A stretch of DNA of 64,000 bases, taken from assembly GCF_007655135.1 (NCBI RefSeq), contig NC_045131.1, forward strand, positions 15,174,001-15,238,000, read 5' to 3'. The stretch is from Punica granatum (lineage: Eukaryota; Streptophyta; Magnoliopsida; Myrtales; Lythraceae). Below the pieces are notes generated by a model, which saw nothing but the letters and a program-made list of their open reading frames with translations, made no database searches and was not told the DNA's origin. Positions 46,099 to 57,174 of this stretch are shown here, piece after piece (positions within the stretch are counted from its first letter, which is position 1; the number at the start of each line of letters is the position of its first letter). The position numbers were made by a program, and so were the translations under genes.

Positions 46099-47586
46099 AT
46101 GGCGCGCTCGGTCTCCTTTCCACACCTCGACAGGGTCACGCCACCACTCGAGGAAATCAGTCACATCTGGGCTCATCTACATCAAGTCAACCGCGATTAC
46201 ATCAGTACCTTTGTTGGGGATATACCAATGCTAGCCATGTGCCGAGTGGATTGAAACTTCTTGGGAGCAGCGGTGACATTTTGGGATCCAGTCCACGCCG
46301 TTTTCAACATCCAAGGTACCGAGCTCACACCTACCATCGAGGAATATCGCACTCTCGTCGGAAGAATTGCAGCCACCCGCAGCATTGTGGAACCTAACTT
46401 CCACACCACCCGACTTGTTTTGGTATCGCGTCTACTTGGGGTGCATAGGTCTCAGTTACAAGCCGAACTTGCATATTCCGGTGGCACAGAGATAGTCACC
46501 GCAAAACTACTCCGTTTTATTGAAATACGAACGCACGAGATTCAAGGGGATCTTTTACAAAAGAATTTTTGTCATGCAATCTTATTCTTAATTTTCGGGA
46601 CTCTATTATTCCCTCGCTCGGCCGGTCACATTGACGCAGCCTTAGCTAGCGTTGTCCTCCAAGTGGTTGGAGGCCGCGAATACGAGGTGGCCTTGTTGGC
46701 CGAGACCATACGGTCCCTTGATCGCGTTACAAGAAAGACCGATCGAAGGTTGAGAGGGTCCCCAGTACTTTTGCAAATTTGGCTCCAAAGCCATGCAAAC
46801 CCCTTCGGCCTTGTTCGTCCGGTTATGTTTTTCACACGTCCGGAGTCTATCATTTCGCGGTTACTACCTCTGTTGCGTGTGGAAAAACGCAAGGTCTCCG
46901 AGTGGATCAAAATTTTTCGCGAAATAGCACCAAAGGGCTTTAAATGGCGCGCCGCGTGGATGCCACCCGGACCCATGACCATTAAATGTCCTGATTTTAA
47001 CGGAGTACCACTCGTGAGCATTGCCGGGTCCACCACCTATTTTCCGGCGCGAGTAGTGAGGCAGTTTGGTGGCTTACAGACAGTTCCCAAAGGTACGGCG
47101 CGAACCGAGTTCGAACATATTTGGCGGAAGGACCAGACGTCCATAGATCGCCTAAGTGAAATCGAACGGGTTATGACCGCGTGGCGGACTACGGTCATCG
47201 AACATCTTTACTTCCCCGAGCACCCGATCCAAGATGAACGGGACTTTCAAGCCACGGAGGAATATATCCTCCACTTTTATCGATGGGGTCCATCAGAGAA
47301 TGATGATTTCACAGATTCCCCTCCGGTAGAAAGTAGCACATCATCCGGGGCATCGGTACCGGACATGACCATCCAAGCCGAGCTCGCCAATCTCAGGGCT
47401 GAAAGGGATCACCTCCGCCGAGAGATCGCCGAGAAGAATGATCAGTTGGGCGATCAGCACCAAGTACAGAAGGAACTTGCCCAGACCCGCGCCCAACTCC
47501 AGAAGTGTGACCAGGAGTTGGCGCAAGCGAACGCTGCTTTGGAAAGGGTCAGGAAGAGGGCCCGTGTAGGTCCACGCTCATCCTAG
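46099..47586 (+). pseudogene. Ogre ORF1 protein of element C (single nonsense codon)
   Basis: ATG 46099 begins MARSVSFPHLDRVTPPLEEI. TGA at codon 52 (46252-46254) replaces the tryptophan seen in copy A (HVDWNFL). The remaining 441 codons after the internal ATG at 46261 are open. N-terminal part: FWDPVHAVFNIQGTELTPTI, EEYRTLVGR, as in plant-mobile-domain/DUF7745-like proteins (family recalled, not searched). Middle: YEVALLAETIRSLDRVTRK, VMFFTRPESIISRLLPLLRV and FKWRAAWMPPG. C-terminus (about residues 430-490): a coiled coil rich in E, R, Q (LRAERDHLRREIAEKNDQL) ending in a basic KRARVG tail. Its role in the retrotransposon is unknown; it is separate from gag and upstream of it, typical of Ogre. 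Confidence 0.88.
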
Positions 47587-47894
47587 GATAGACACCTCAA
47601 CCAGGCCCTCACCGGTGCTTTCCATGGTGACGGTCGCTTGCACCTCGGGCACGTTGGAAGATCAACTTAGGACTATCTTTTCAAAATTTGTATTGCACTT
47701 TGAACCATTCAGAGTTAATATGAATGATAGCATTAGTTTTTCAAAATTCATGCATCTCATGCATTTCTTCTTTTATTTACTGCTATGCATGTTATTTTAG
47801 AGATAATTTCTTACATTAAACTCACACACTTATGGAATCCAGGTGTTAACAACTGGCGGCACTTCATCGATATCCCACTCGTTTCCAGCAAAGA
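47587..47894 (+). other. ORF1-gag spacer of element C
   Basis: No frame. It includes repeated CATGCATCTCATGCATTTC motifs and is collinear with 202-499 of element A. The conserved GGATAGACACCTC starts right at the ORF1 stop. Confidence 0.7.
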
Positions 47895-50800
47895 ATGGCA
47901 GAAGAAAATCAATTAGCTGTCTTTGAGGAAGATACGCCTATCACCCCAATTCATTCTCAAGCACCGACTATGCATGCGCCACCACCACACGTGTCTCCTG
48001 CAGGCGTGCCACCAGCACATCGGGGAGCTTCCCCGACTCATCTTCCGCCACCTGTATCTTCGGGCCCACACCCGGCATATTCAGGAGGGCAGCCATCTTC
48101 CGCAGCTGACGATCGTGCACGTATTGCAGTACTTGAGAGCATGGTTAATCAACTGGTTGCCACCATGGCCACCAATATGGCTGAGCTCATGGCCCTGCTC
48201 AAAGGCCCAAATCGTGCTTCTTCGAGCTTCACCCCACCTCCTGGGTACGGGCCAGCGGTCGATCCAAGCCCATGGGCCCAGCCAACCTTGATCCCCGATA
48301 ATGGAGATACGTCTGCCCCAACGATAGTGAACGCACCGGCGGCCCATCCGGTTAACAATCTTCCAGCACCACCTGCTTCAGCGACAATGTTGGAACCACC
48401 TACGCTCGTACCTCTACCGATCTCCACATCAGTCCCGATTTCGGTCTCTGCGTCGGTCCCAGCTCCGACTTCCGCTGTCCCATCGCCGATCATATTCCTA
48501 CCTACAACTGCCCAGGCTCCTGCTCACACTGCTGAACCTCCCCCGTACCAAGCTCCACAACCCCATATCGGCCTTTCTTACCAAGCTCCACCTCCCATAA
48601 ATATAGCTTACTCTGAACCGGGCACGCCGAACCACGCGACCCCTAGAGCTCCACCCACAAATTTTCTCCCGGAAACGGGGACTGAACAGGAACAGAGATT
48701 GAAGAAGTTGGAAGAGAATATCCGAGCCCTACAATCAGGCGGCTCCCGCCTCGATGCCGGCAATGGCGATTGGAGTCTTTTCCCAGGTATGCAGCTACCC
48801 CCAAAGATTAAGGTGCCTGAATTCCAGAGGTACTACGGCACGACCGACCCTCGTCACCATCTCCGTCATTACCGGGGAAAAATGCTGCAGTACTGGGACT
48901 ACGAAGAGTTCGTCATCCATACGTTCCAGGATAGTTTGGCAGGAGCGGCTCTGGATTGGTACATGTCACTGAAAGCTGCGGATATCCCCACGTGGGCAAA
49001 CCTCTCAAGCAAATTCATCGACCAGTACAGGTACTGTGCGGAGACGCCCCCGACTCTGCTGGAGCTCAGCACGATGGAGATGACCGATGACCAGGGCTTC
49101 GAGGCTTATGCAGTGAAGTGGCGGGCTAGAGCGGCGAAGCATGTCCCTCCAATCAGTGAGGCACATCAGATCCAATTATTCCACTCCACTCTTAAAGGGG
49201 CCTACTACTTGCACTTGTTGGCCCACACGTCTTCATTCTCCAACCTTATCGACGCCGGAAAGAAGCTCGACATCGGCATTAAGTTCGGCAAGATAGAAGG
49301 TCCGGCCGAGAAAAAGGAGGGAGAGTCCTCGAAGAGGGCCTCCACTGGGATAACGGGAAATAGGAGAGGGAAAGACACGTCCGTCAACGCTGTCAACTCA
49401 GGGCGGCAGGTCCCCCAACAATATTTCATAAGCTACACGCCCGCACCACCGGCCACTCAAGCATATGCCCCACCTTCGGTGCATTATCAACAACAACCCC
49501 CAACGCAGCAAGCTTACTATTCCGCTCCGCCGGCTTCCTTTCCGTCGCCGGTCCCGCAGTAATACGCCCATAATTATGCCCCTGCTCCTCCTCCGATTCA
49601 ACAAAGTAGGCCCCCGGCTTCGAGAACTCCTCAGCCGGTGCAACGGGCTCTGGCTCCGCAGGACCAACAGGGCATCGCAACACAAACGCGGCGTAAACAG
49701 TTCACACCTCTGCCGGCTCCGCTCTCCCACATATACCGGCAACTCCTCGCGGGTAACAGGATCCGATCAATAGCACCTAACCCTGATTTCGACCCAACCG
49801 TCCAGGATCAGAGTTGGCGCTGCGAGTACCATCAGGGCGCACCCGGTCACACCACCGACAATTGTTGGAAACTACGGGAGAGAATCCAACAGATGATTGA
49901 TGACAAGCAACTCACGTTCAACGTCGTCAAACCCCCGAACGTGCAATCAAATCCTCTTCCCGATCACGGGTCAAGCTCGGGACCCAGCATTAACATGATC
50001 GGTATTTGCGCTATAGGGGAGTACGAGACCGGACAGGAGGCACCGGCCCCGTTTGTGATCGAATATGTTCCTGCAGAAACTGGTGTAGGGTACGCAGGGT
50101 TCGATGCCACGCCCGCCCCATTCGTGATAGAAGTCCCCGCACGAGAGCCATATCAAGACAGCAAGGTCCCGTGGATCTACGAAGGAAGTGTTGGGAACCT
50201 TGAGAGTCAATTTAGCGTCATGGGCGTGACGCGCTCGGGTCGAGTCTATGAAAATCCGAAGGTCGCAAACAAAGGGAAAGCCCTGGCAGTGCCCGGAGTC
50301 GCCCCGGAAGCCTCGTCTATTCCCCAGAAGAAGGTGACTGAAGAGGAGGCCGAGGCTTTCATGAAGATTATCAAAGCAAGCGAGTACAAGGTCATTGAAC
50401 AAATGGGCAAATCTCCAGCCCACATTTCACTACTCGCCCTTCTCTTGGGTTCAGAGCCACATCGTGAAGCGCTTCTGAAGATCCTGACAGCAGCGCAGAT
50501 CCCCAAAGAGATGGCTCCGGAGCGGATTGAGGAGACTATCAGTTCGATCTTCTCTAACAACATTTCATTCTCAAATGATGAACTTCCCTCAGAAGGGTGG
50601 GCACACTCGCGGGCACTACACATTGTCTGCAAGTGCAATAACTTTATCATCGGTCGGGTCATGATCGACAATGGCTCGGCACTCAATGTTTGCCCGGTTT
50701 CCACGCTGAAGCAGATGAACGTGGACTTTAACCGCATTCGTCAGAGCAAGACTGCGGTTCGAGCCTTCGACAGCTCGCGGAGGGAAGTAAATGGAGAGAT

Positions 50801-51521
50801 GGACCTGGTGATCAAGGTGGGTCCCTGCTCATTCGCTGTTACATTCCAAGTCCTAGACATTCCGAATGCTTTCAGCTTGTTGCTCGGGAGACCGTGGATC
50901 CATGCAGCTGGTGCCGTTCCTTCGTCCCTACACCAAAGGATCAAATTCATCGCAGAAGATCGACTCATCACGGTCAAGGGTGAGGAGGACTACGCCATTT
51001 ACAAGGAGACAGCTGTCCCCTACATCAATATTGGGGACGATCAAAACCTCCCCTTCCATTCATTTGAAACAATCTCCGTCATTCGAGACTACGGAGAGAT
51101 CGGTCCAACCCGCGCTGACCGCATGGTGGGGAAGGTTTTGCTGCGCCACAATTACATTCTCGGCACCGGACTCGGAGCACATGGGCAGGGGATCAACCGC
51201 CCCATCGAGGTCGAAGAGTACAAGAACAGGAGGGGACTCGATTTTCGCCCTTCCTGTCACGAGATTATTGAGGCCCGCAGGGGCAAGCACCTTCACCGTC
51301 TCGCTGTACGCTATGGGAAGATCAACATGGGCATCCTGGTTCAGCCGCTCTCCTACTTCTTTCCTGGGCCACCACACATCGTCGGAGGTACTCTTGACGG
51401 TCCCTCCTCGGATTCAGACAGCGAGCCTGTTGACCTGCCAAACATATGCGCCGTCACTGAGGAGACTACTCCAGGGGCTTACATCCTCCTCGCGCAGGAA
51501 AATGAGGAGCTCAACAACTAG
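47895..51521 (+). pseudogene. gag-protease of element C, one in-frame stop
   Basis: A 1208-codon frame opens at ATG 47895 and is broken only by TAA 49560-49562, where the frame otherwise continues without shift (a CAA to TAA change fits). The N-terminal 280 residues are proline-rich. The Gag core lies near residues 310-400 (KVPEFQRYYGTTDPRHHL, DWYMSLKAADIPTW). A knuckle-like CEYHQGAPGHTTDNC is near 641. The protease motif VMIDNGSALNVCPVS is near 921 with LLLGRPWIHAAGAVPS after it. A G-patch-like segment (YILGTGLGAHGQGI) near 1086 is usual in this lineage. Gag forms the particle, and the protease cleaves the polyprotein at its DNG aspartate. Confidence 0.92.
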
Positions 51522-51759
51522 ACCTCAGTCCCGCGTTACTCCGCTGTAATCGCCGATGTGTAAGGCCATCAATGTTTTGATATTCCCCGCGTGTCGGCAT
51601 AGCCATAAGCCACACGACGGAAGAGGGATTCTTGTTATGGCATTGCGCCCTCATCATTAATAAAATCCCTACATGCATTTTTCAGAATTCTCGCGTCTAC
51701 TTTCTCTTTCTCTCTCACTTATTCGCAGCACTTTAAAGTTTCTAAGACAATTTATTTAA
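51522..51759 (+). other. Gap between protease and RT with intron-like acceptor
   Basis: No frame. A strong pyrimidine tract (TCTACTTTCTCTTTCTCTCT) ends in TTATTCGCAG at 51728, a good plant 3' splice site. A GTAAGG at 51560 is the best donor-like site, but it lies after the gag-protease stop, so the exact intron is unclear. Ogre elements are known to splice an intron here to join protease and RT. Confidence 0.5.
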
Positions 51760-54700
51760 ATCGCCAGGCTCCACTCGAATCTGAGTCTTCGACGCGTCGA
51801 ATCGAACCCATCCGAGGAACTTCTTGAAGAGTCTCGACCCATATACTTCGGGGAAGGACTCGACGAGGATGGTCGAGTGCCCGAGATAGAAGAGAGTTTG
51901 CGCCGCCTTGAGAACCACCAACTCACTTCCGTGAAGCTGACAGAGGAGATCAATGTGGGTACCGAAGAAGAACCTCACATCCTTAAGATTGGGACGGGTC
52001 TCGACCCTACACGACGAGCCAGGATGATCGAATTTTTAACAGACTACTAAGAGGTCTTTGCTTGGTCCTACGCCGACATGCCAGGCTTAGATCCATCGAT
52101 AGTCAAGCACTTCCTACCGCTTGATACAGAGAGGTTTCCACCCAAGCGACAGCACTTACGGCGGCAACGGGCCGGCCTTCTCCTCCGCATCAAAGAGGAG
52201 ATTATCAAACAGATCAACGCAGGGTTCCTGGAGGTTTGCAATTATTTTGAGTGGGTAGCAAATATCGTGCCCGTAGAGAAGAAGGATGGAAGAGTTAGAG
52301 TCTGCGTCGACTACAGAGACCTCAACAAAGCCAGTCCCAAAGATAACTTCCCCCTACCTCACATTGACGTCTTAGTCGAAAACACAGCACGCCACACGTT
52401 GTTCTCCTTCATGGATGGCTTCTCCGGATATAACCAGATTCGGATGGCCGAAGAGGACAAGATCAAGACGATGTTCATCACAATGTGGGGCACTTTCTGT
52501 TACTGAGTCATGCCTTTCGGCCTCAAAAACGCCGGGGCAACATATCAGAGGGCGATGGTCACGCTATTCCACGACATGATGCACAAAGAGATCGAGGTCT
52601 ACGTTGACGACATGATTGCCAAATCCAAAGAAGGAGAGGACCACCTGGTTAATTTAAAACGCCTTTCCGCCTCAAGAAGTACAAGCTCAGACTCAACCCG
52701 ACAAAATGCACATTCGGCGCTAAGTCAGGGAAACTGTTAGGATTTGTGATCAGTGAGCGAGGCATTGAGGTTGATTCGGACAAGGTAAAGGCAATCAGGG
52801 AGCTACGTCCGCCATCGACGGCCCGCGAAGTACGAGGTTTCTTGGGCCGGCTGAACTACATTGCAAGATTCATCGCAAACCTGACAGACAAATGTCAACC
52901 ACTCTTTCGTCTGCTTCGTAAAAATGCAGCAATTGAGTGGGACGAGGAATGTCAGAAGGCCTACGATACTATCAAGGCATATTTGGCTCCGCCACCAGTG
53001 CTAGTTCCGCTGACACCAGATCGTCCGCTGATCCTTTACTTGACAGTGCGCCGGCAATCCCTAAGATGCATGTTAGGGCAGGAAGACGAGTCCACGCGCG
53101 CAGAACACGCCATTTATTATTTGAGCAAGAAGTTTACCGAAGGGGAGTCTAACTACCCGGAGATTGAAAAGATATGTTGCGCGCTAGTGTGGGTTATGCA
53201 AAGACTTCGACAATATACGCTCTACCACACTATCCGCTTATTGTCAAAAGCGGATCCCTTGAAGTAATTGCTCGATAGTCCATCTTCCATGAAGAACATT
53301 TCAAAGTGGCGATGTCAGCTGACGGAGTACGACATTGAATATGTGCCCCGTACATCAGTTAAGGGGCAGGCAATTGCAGATCACTTAGCGGAGTTCCCAA
53401 TCGAAGACGATACGCCAATCAACTCTAATTTTCCGGACGAAGGGATCCTCCAAGTAGATAGTGAGGAGAACAAATTCGCATGGAAGATGTATTTCGACGG
53501 CGCAGTGAATTCCACCGGTTCTGGTATCGGCGCAGTGCTGATATCCCCCGACGAACGTTATTATCCGATTGCAACAAAAGTCGATTTTCCTTGCACCAAC
53601 AACGTGGCCGAATACGAGGCATGCATCCTTGGCCTGCAAGCGGCGATCAACTTCAAGGTGAAGGAGCTGGAAGTGTTCGGAGATTCTATGCTTACAATCT
53701 TCCAAACACTGGGGCAATGGAAGACGAAGGACGCAAAACTAGTGCCATATCACGAGTATCTTGAGGAGTTAGCGGAGAACTTCGAGAAAATCTCATTCAC
53801 ATACACCCCTCGCATCAAGAACCAATTTGCAGATGCACTCGCGACGCTCGCATCCATGGTGAGCATCACGAAAGAAAACCTCATTGAACCACTCGAGATC
53901 GAGATCGCCAAAGGCCCTGCTCACTGCGACGCAATTGAAGCGACCGATGAGCAGCCATGGTACGAAGACATTAAGCATTTCTTGCAAACTGGTCAATACC
54001 GTACATTCGCTAACCGTCGTGATCGAAAAACACTTTGACGACTCGCAGCACATTATTTCCTGAGTGGAGAAACTCTCTATCGCCGTTCTTTCGACGCCAC
54101 ACTACTCCGGTGTGTTGACGAAGTCGAAGCACAACGTCTCATGGGAGAGATACACGAAGGGAGCTGCGGACCCCACATGAGCGGGCTTATGCTTGCCAAG
54201 AAACTCATGCGTTTAGGTTACTTTTGGTCTACCATGGAAGCCGATTGCGTCAAACATGTCAAACATTGCCACTTGTGCCAGGTGTACGCCGACCAGATCA
54301 AAGCACCGCCTAACGAGTTGCGCCCGATGGCAGCCCCATGGCCCTTTTCAATGTGGGGTATCGACGTGATCGGTCCTATCAACCCCAAAGCATCCAACGG
54401 ACACCAATTCATTTTGGTGGCGATAGACTATTTTACCAAGTGGATCGAGGCCGTAACGCTTGTTGCAGTCACTGCAAATGCTGTGGCACGTTTTCTCAAG
54501 CGTGACATCATCGCCCGATACGGAGTCCCCGAGACGATCATCACTGACAATGCCAAGAACCTGAACAACAGGATCATTGACGAGCTTTGTGAGCGATTCA
54601 AAGTGCATCACCGCAACTCCACTCCATACCGTCCCCAAATGAACGGTGCAGTGGAGGCTGCAAACAAAAATATCAAGAAGATCATCGAGAAAATGACGGT

Positions 54701-55205
54701 GACTTACAAAGATTGGCACAAGATGCTTCCTTTCGCGCTCTTGGCATACCGAACATCTATCCGCTCTTCAACCGGGGCAACCCCGTATTCTTTGGTCTAC
54801 GGCATGGAGGCCGTCCTCCCGATCGAAGTGGAGATTACTTCCATGAGGGTCCTCGCCGAGACCGAACTTGAAGAAGCAGAATGGGCGAAGCAACGTTGTG
54901 AACAGCTCAATCTCATTGACGAGAAGCGGCTAACAGCATTCTGTCACGGCCAATGCTACCAACAGAGAATGGCCCGAGCGTTCAATGCGAGAGTCCGCCA
55001 TCGCGAGTTCAAACCCGGTGACCTCGTCCTGCGGAAAGTCTTACATATTACACCTGATTCTCGGGGCAAGTTCGCATACAAGTACGACGGGCCTTTTGTC
55101 GTCAAGGAAGTCTTCTCCGGAGGGGCAATTATCTTAAGCGACAAGGATGGGACTGAAAATGCGCTCCCAGTCAACGCCGATGCCCTTAAGAAGTATTATC
55201 CCTGA
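51760..55205 (+). pseudogene. RT, two RNase H domains and integrase of element C
   Basis: Order: RT (VEKKDGRVRVCVDYRDLNKA, FSFMDGFSGYNQIRM, catalytic YVDDMIAKS), a gypsy-type RNase H lacking a clear first aspartate (LILYLTVRRQSLRCMLGQED), an archaeal-type RNase H (WKMYFDGAVNSTGSGIGAVL, NNVAEYEACILGL), and integrase with an HHCC finger (HEGSCGPH, HCHLC). The integrase core has WGIDVIGP, IITDNAKNL and NGAVEAANKN, i.e. an intact D,D,E. Lesions: TAA 52048, TGA 52504 (C-Y-stop-VMPFG, expected arginine), a frameshift near 52665, TAA 53265, TGA 54036 (before a CGA). Most nonsense codons are explained by C to T changes. Inactive as it stands, though most motifs are undamaged. Confidence 0.92.
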
Positions 55206-56319
55206 TTGGGGCTTCGTCGTTCTACAGCCATTGCATGTCCTAGCAGCTACAACTCGCACTTCCAATACTTGTCTTCTTCCGTATTCTTCAGGTTTCGCGC
55301 CCGCTTTACTTCAGCACATTTTCTGTTATCAGCATTTATGCCATCTCCATCCAATCCTTCCATATAAGAACATCTCTGAGAGAAAAAGAATAATTTTCCC
55401 GCTAGGTCGAAAATCTTCCCGAGGCGACCTAGGCAAAATTAGGGAATGAGGGGCACGACTTAAAATCCCGCAAAGGGGAGCCGTGGCAAAAGGAGAGCAT
55501 GAATTATATCCTTGCTAGGCTAAAAACCCACAAAGGGCGGTCTAGGCAAAAGTTAAAGGAACCGAGAGGTGCGATTGGACCCTATCTTGGGCGGTCGTAG
55601 CAAAAGGAGAGCATTCATGAGAGAAAAGTCAAAATAAAATACCCCGTCAGGTCGTCACGCGTTTTGAGGCCTGGGCAAAAATTAGGGGAAATTGTCGGTT
55701 CAACCACGAAAGAGCTGCGACACCTCGTGTGGAGCTATGATAAGTAGTGGTTTAGCGGTTTTCAACGCAAGCAAACTCTCTTCGACTCTTCGGGTTCAAG
55801 ACATGCCTCGAAATGAGTTCGAATCGTCGTATCCTTGATTTAGAGGATCCCTAAAGATCCTTCCTTTTACCTTCATACAAAAACTCTGCGGGTCATGTCC
55901 GCCTTGCAAAGGCCATTCCTTCAAGTCAAATACATGTCATACTCGGGGACGCGGCCACCCCTCAAACGGCCACTGAATTTAAATTCCCGGAATATCATTA
56001 CATAGATTTCTTTACATATTGCAATTTCAACAAGTTCTGCGCGACTGACAACGATCGTTAGTTATCGTTTTCCTACATACAGGTCTGAGTGTATAGGTCC
56101 CGGGAGGCGTCCCCCCCGAGTGGGCGTATGTCTGTCTCGTTCGACAAGTCGCAGTCCCTATCCGGGTGAAGGACTTGAAAAAGAGCACACGTCGACTTCG
56201 CCAAACAAACCCATAGGCACACGACCAGCGACAGGGCGCGGTTATCACTGAATTATTTCAGCACAATACCGGTTTAACACCGAACAGATAGCCCTACACT
56301 ATCCCAAAACAGTGATTCT
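55206..56319 (+). other. 3' untranslated region of element C with diverged repeats
   Basis: No gene. 55400-55690 has degenerate units of 60-70 bp around GGGCGGTCTAGGCAAAAGTTA / GCGACCTAGGCAAAATTAGG / CGTGGCAAAAGGAGAGCAT. The rest is unique sequence with short frames only. Confidence 0.65.
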
Positions 56320-57015
56320 TACTCTCGCATTCACTGTTCTTCGGACTTCGTGCACGCATTTACTGTTTTTCGGACTTCGCGTCCACGGACCTTGCGTCCA
56401 TTTTTACTGCTTTTCGGATTTCGCGTCCACGGATTTCGTGTCCATCTTTACCGCTTTTCGGACTTCGCGTCCAGGACTCCGTGTCCGTCTTTACCGCTTT
56501 TCGGACTTCGCGTCCAGGACTCCGTGTCCGTCTTTACCGCTTTTCGGACTTCGCGTCCAGGACTCCGTGTCCCTCTTTACCGCTTTTCGGACTTCGCGTC
56601 CAGGACTCCGTGTCCCTCTTTACCGCTTTTCGGACTTCGCGTCCAGGACTCCGTGTCCCTCTTTACCGCTTTTCGGACTTCGCGTCCAGGACTCCGTGTC
56701 CCTCTTTACCGCTTTTCGGACTTCGCGTCCAAGACTTCGTGTCCATCTTTACTGCTTTTCGGACTTCGCGTCCAGGACTTCGTGTCCATCTTTACTGCAT
56801 TTTGGACTTCGTGTCCACATTCATTGCATTCCGGACTTCGTGTCCGTATTTACTGCTTTCCGGACTTCGTGTCCGCATTCACTGCATTTTGGACTTCGCG
56901 TCCACATCTATTGCATTTTCGACTTCGTGTCCACATTCATTGCATTCCGGACTTCGTGTCCGCATTTACTACTTTTTGGACTTCGTGTCCTCACTTAATG
57001 TCTTTCAAGTATGCG
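56320..57015 (+). repeat. 43-bp minisatellite in element C 3' region
   Basis: Perfect or near-perfect units TTCGGACTTCGCGTCCAGGA + CTCCGTGTCCCTCTTTACCGCTT recur every 43 bases (for example at 56496, 56539, 56582). They grade into shorter diverged units (GGACTTCGTGTCCACATTCA) up to 57015. Each half contains a GGAC-N5-GTCC hairpin. Because 43 is not a multiple of three and the unit lacks stops, frames of 182-239 codons appear in all three plus frames; these are not genes. Tandem repeats at this position are known in Ogre elements and have seeded satellites in legumes. Confidence 0.92.
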
Positions 57016-57157
57016 TCTACATTTACTAATTTATGGTTTTTACCATTTTGCAACAGGCCTACATATTAGCACAAACGAGAAGAATGGCCAGACGATCGCC
57101 AGGACCAAACAGGGTGCTTCTCATAGTCTTTGGCTGCATCCTCTATCCGAGCATACA

Positions 57158-57174
57158 ACCAAAGAAGGGCAAGC
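57158..57174 (+). promoter_or_regulatory. Polypurine tract of element C
   Basis: ACCAAAGAAGGGCAAGC ends at the base before the 3' LTR; it is the expected plus-strand primer but is interrupted by pyrimidines. Confidence 0.55.

Noticed and set aside
56320..57015. CRISPR-like array
   Set aside because: Units are contiguous, with no unique spacers, and lie inside a plant retrotransposon.
56312..57069. Repetitive proteins of 182-239 residues
   Set aside because: Three overlapping frames through a stop-free 43-bp minisatellite with no start context or domain.
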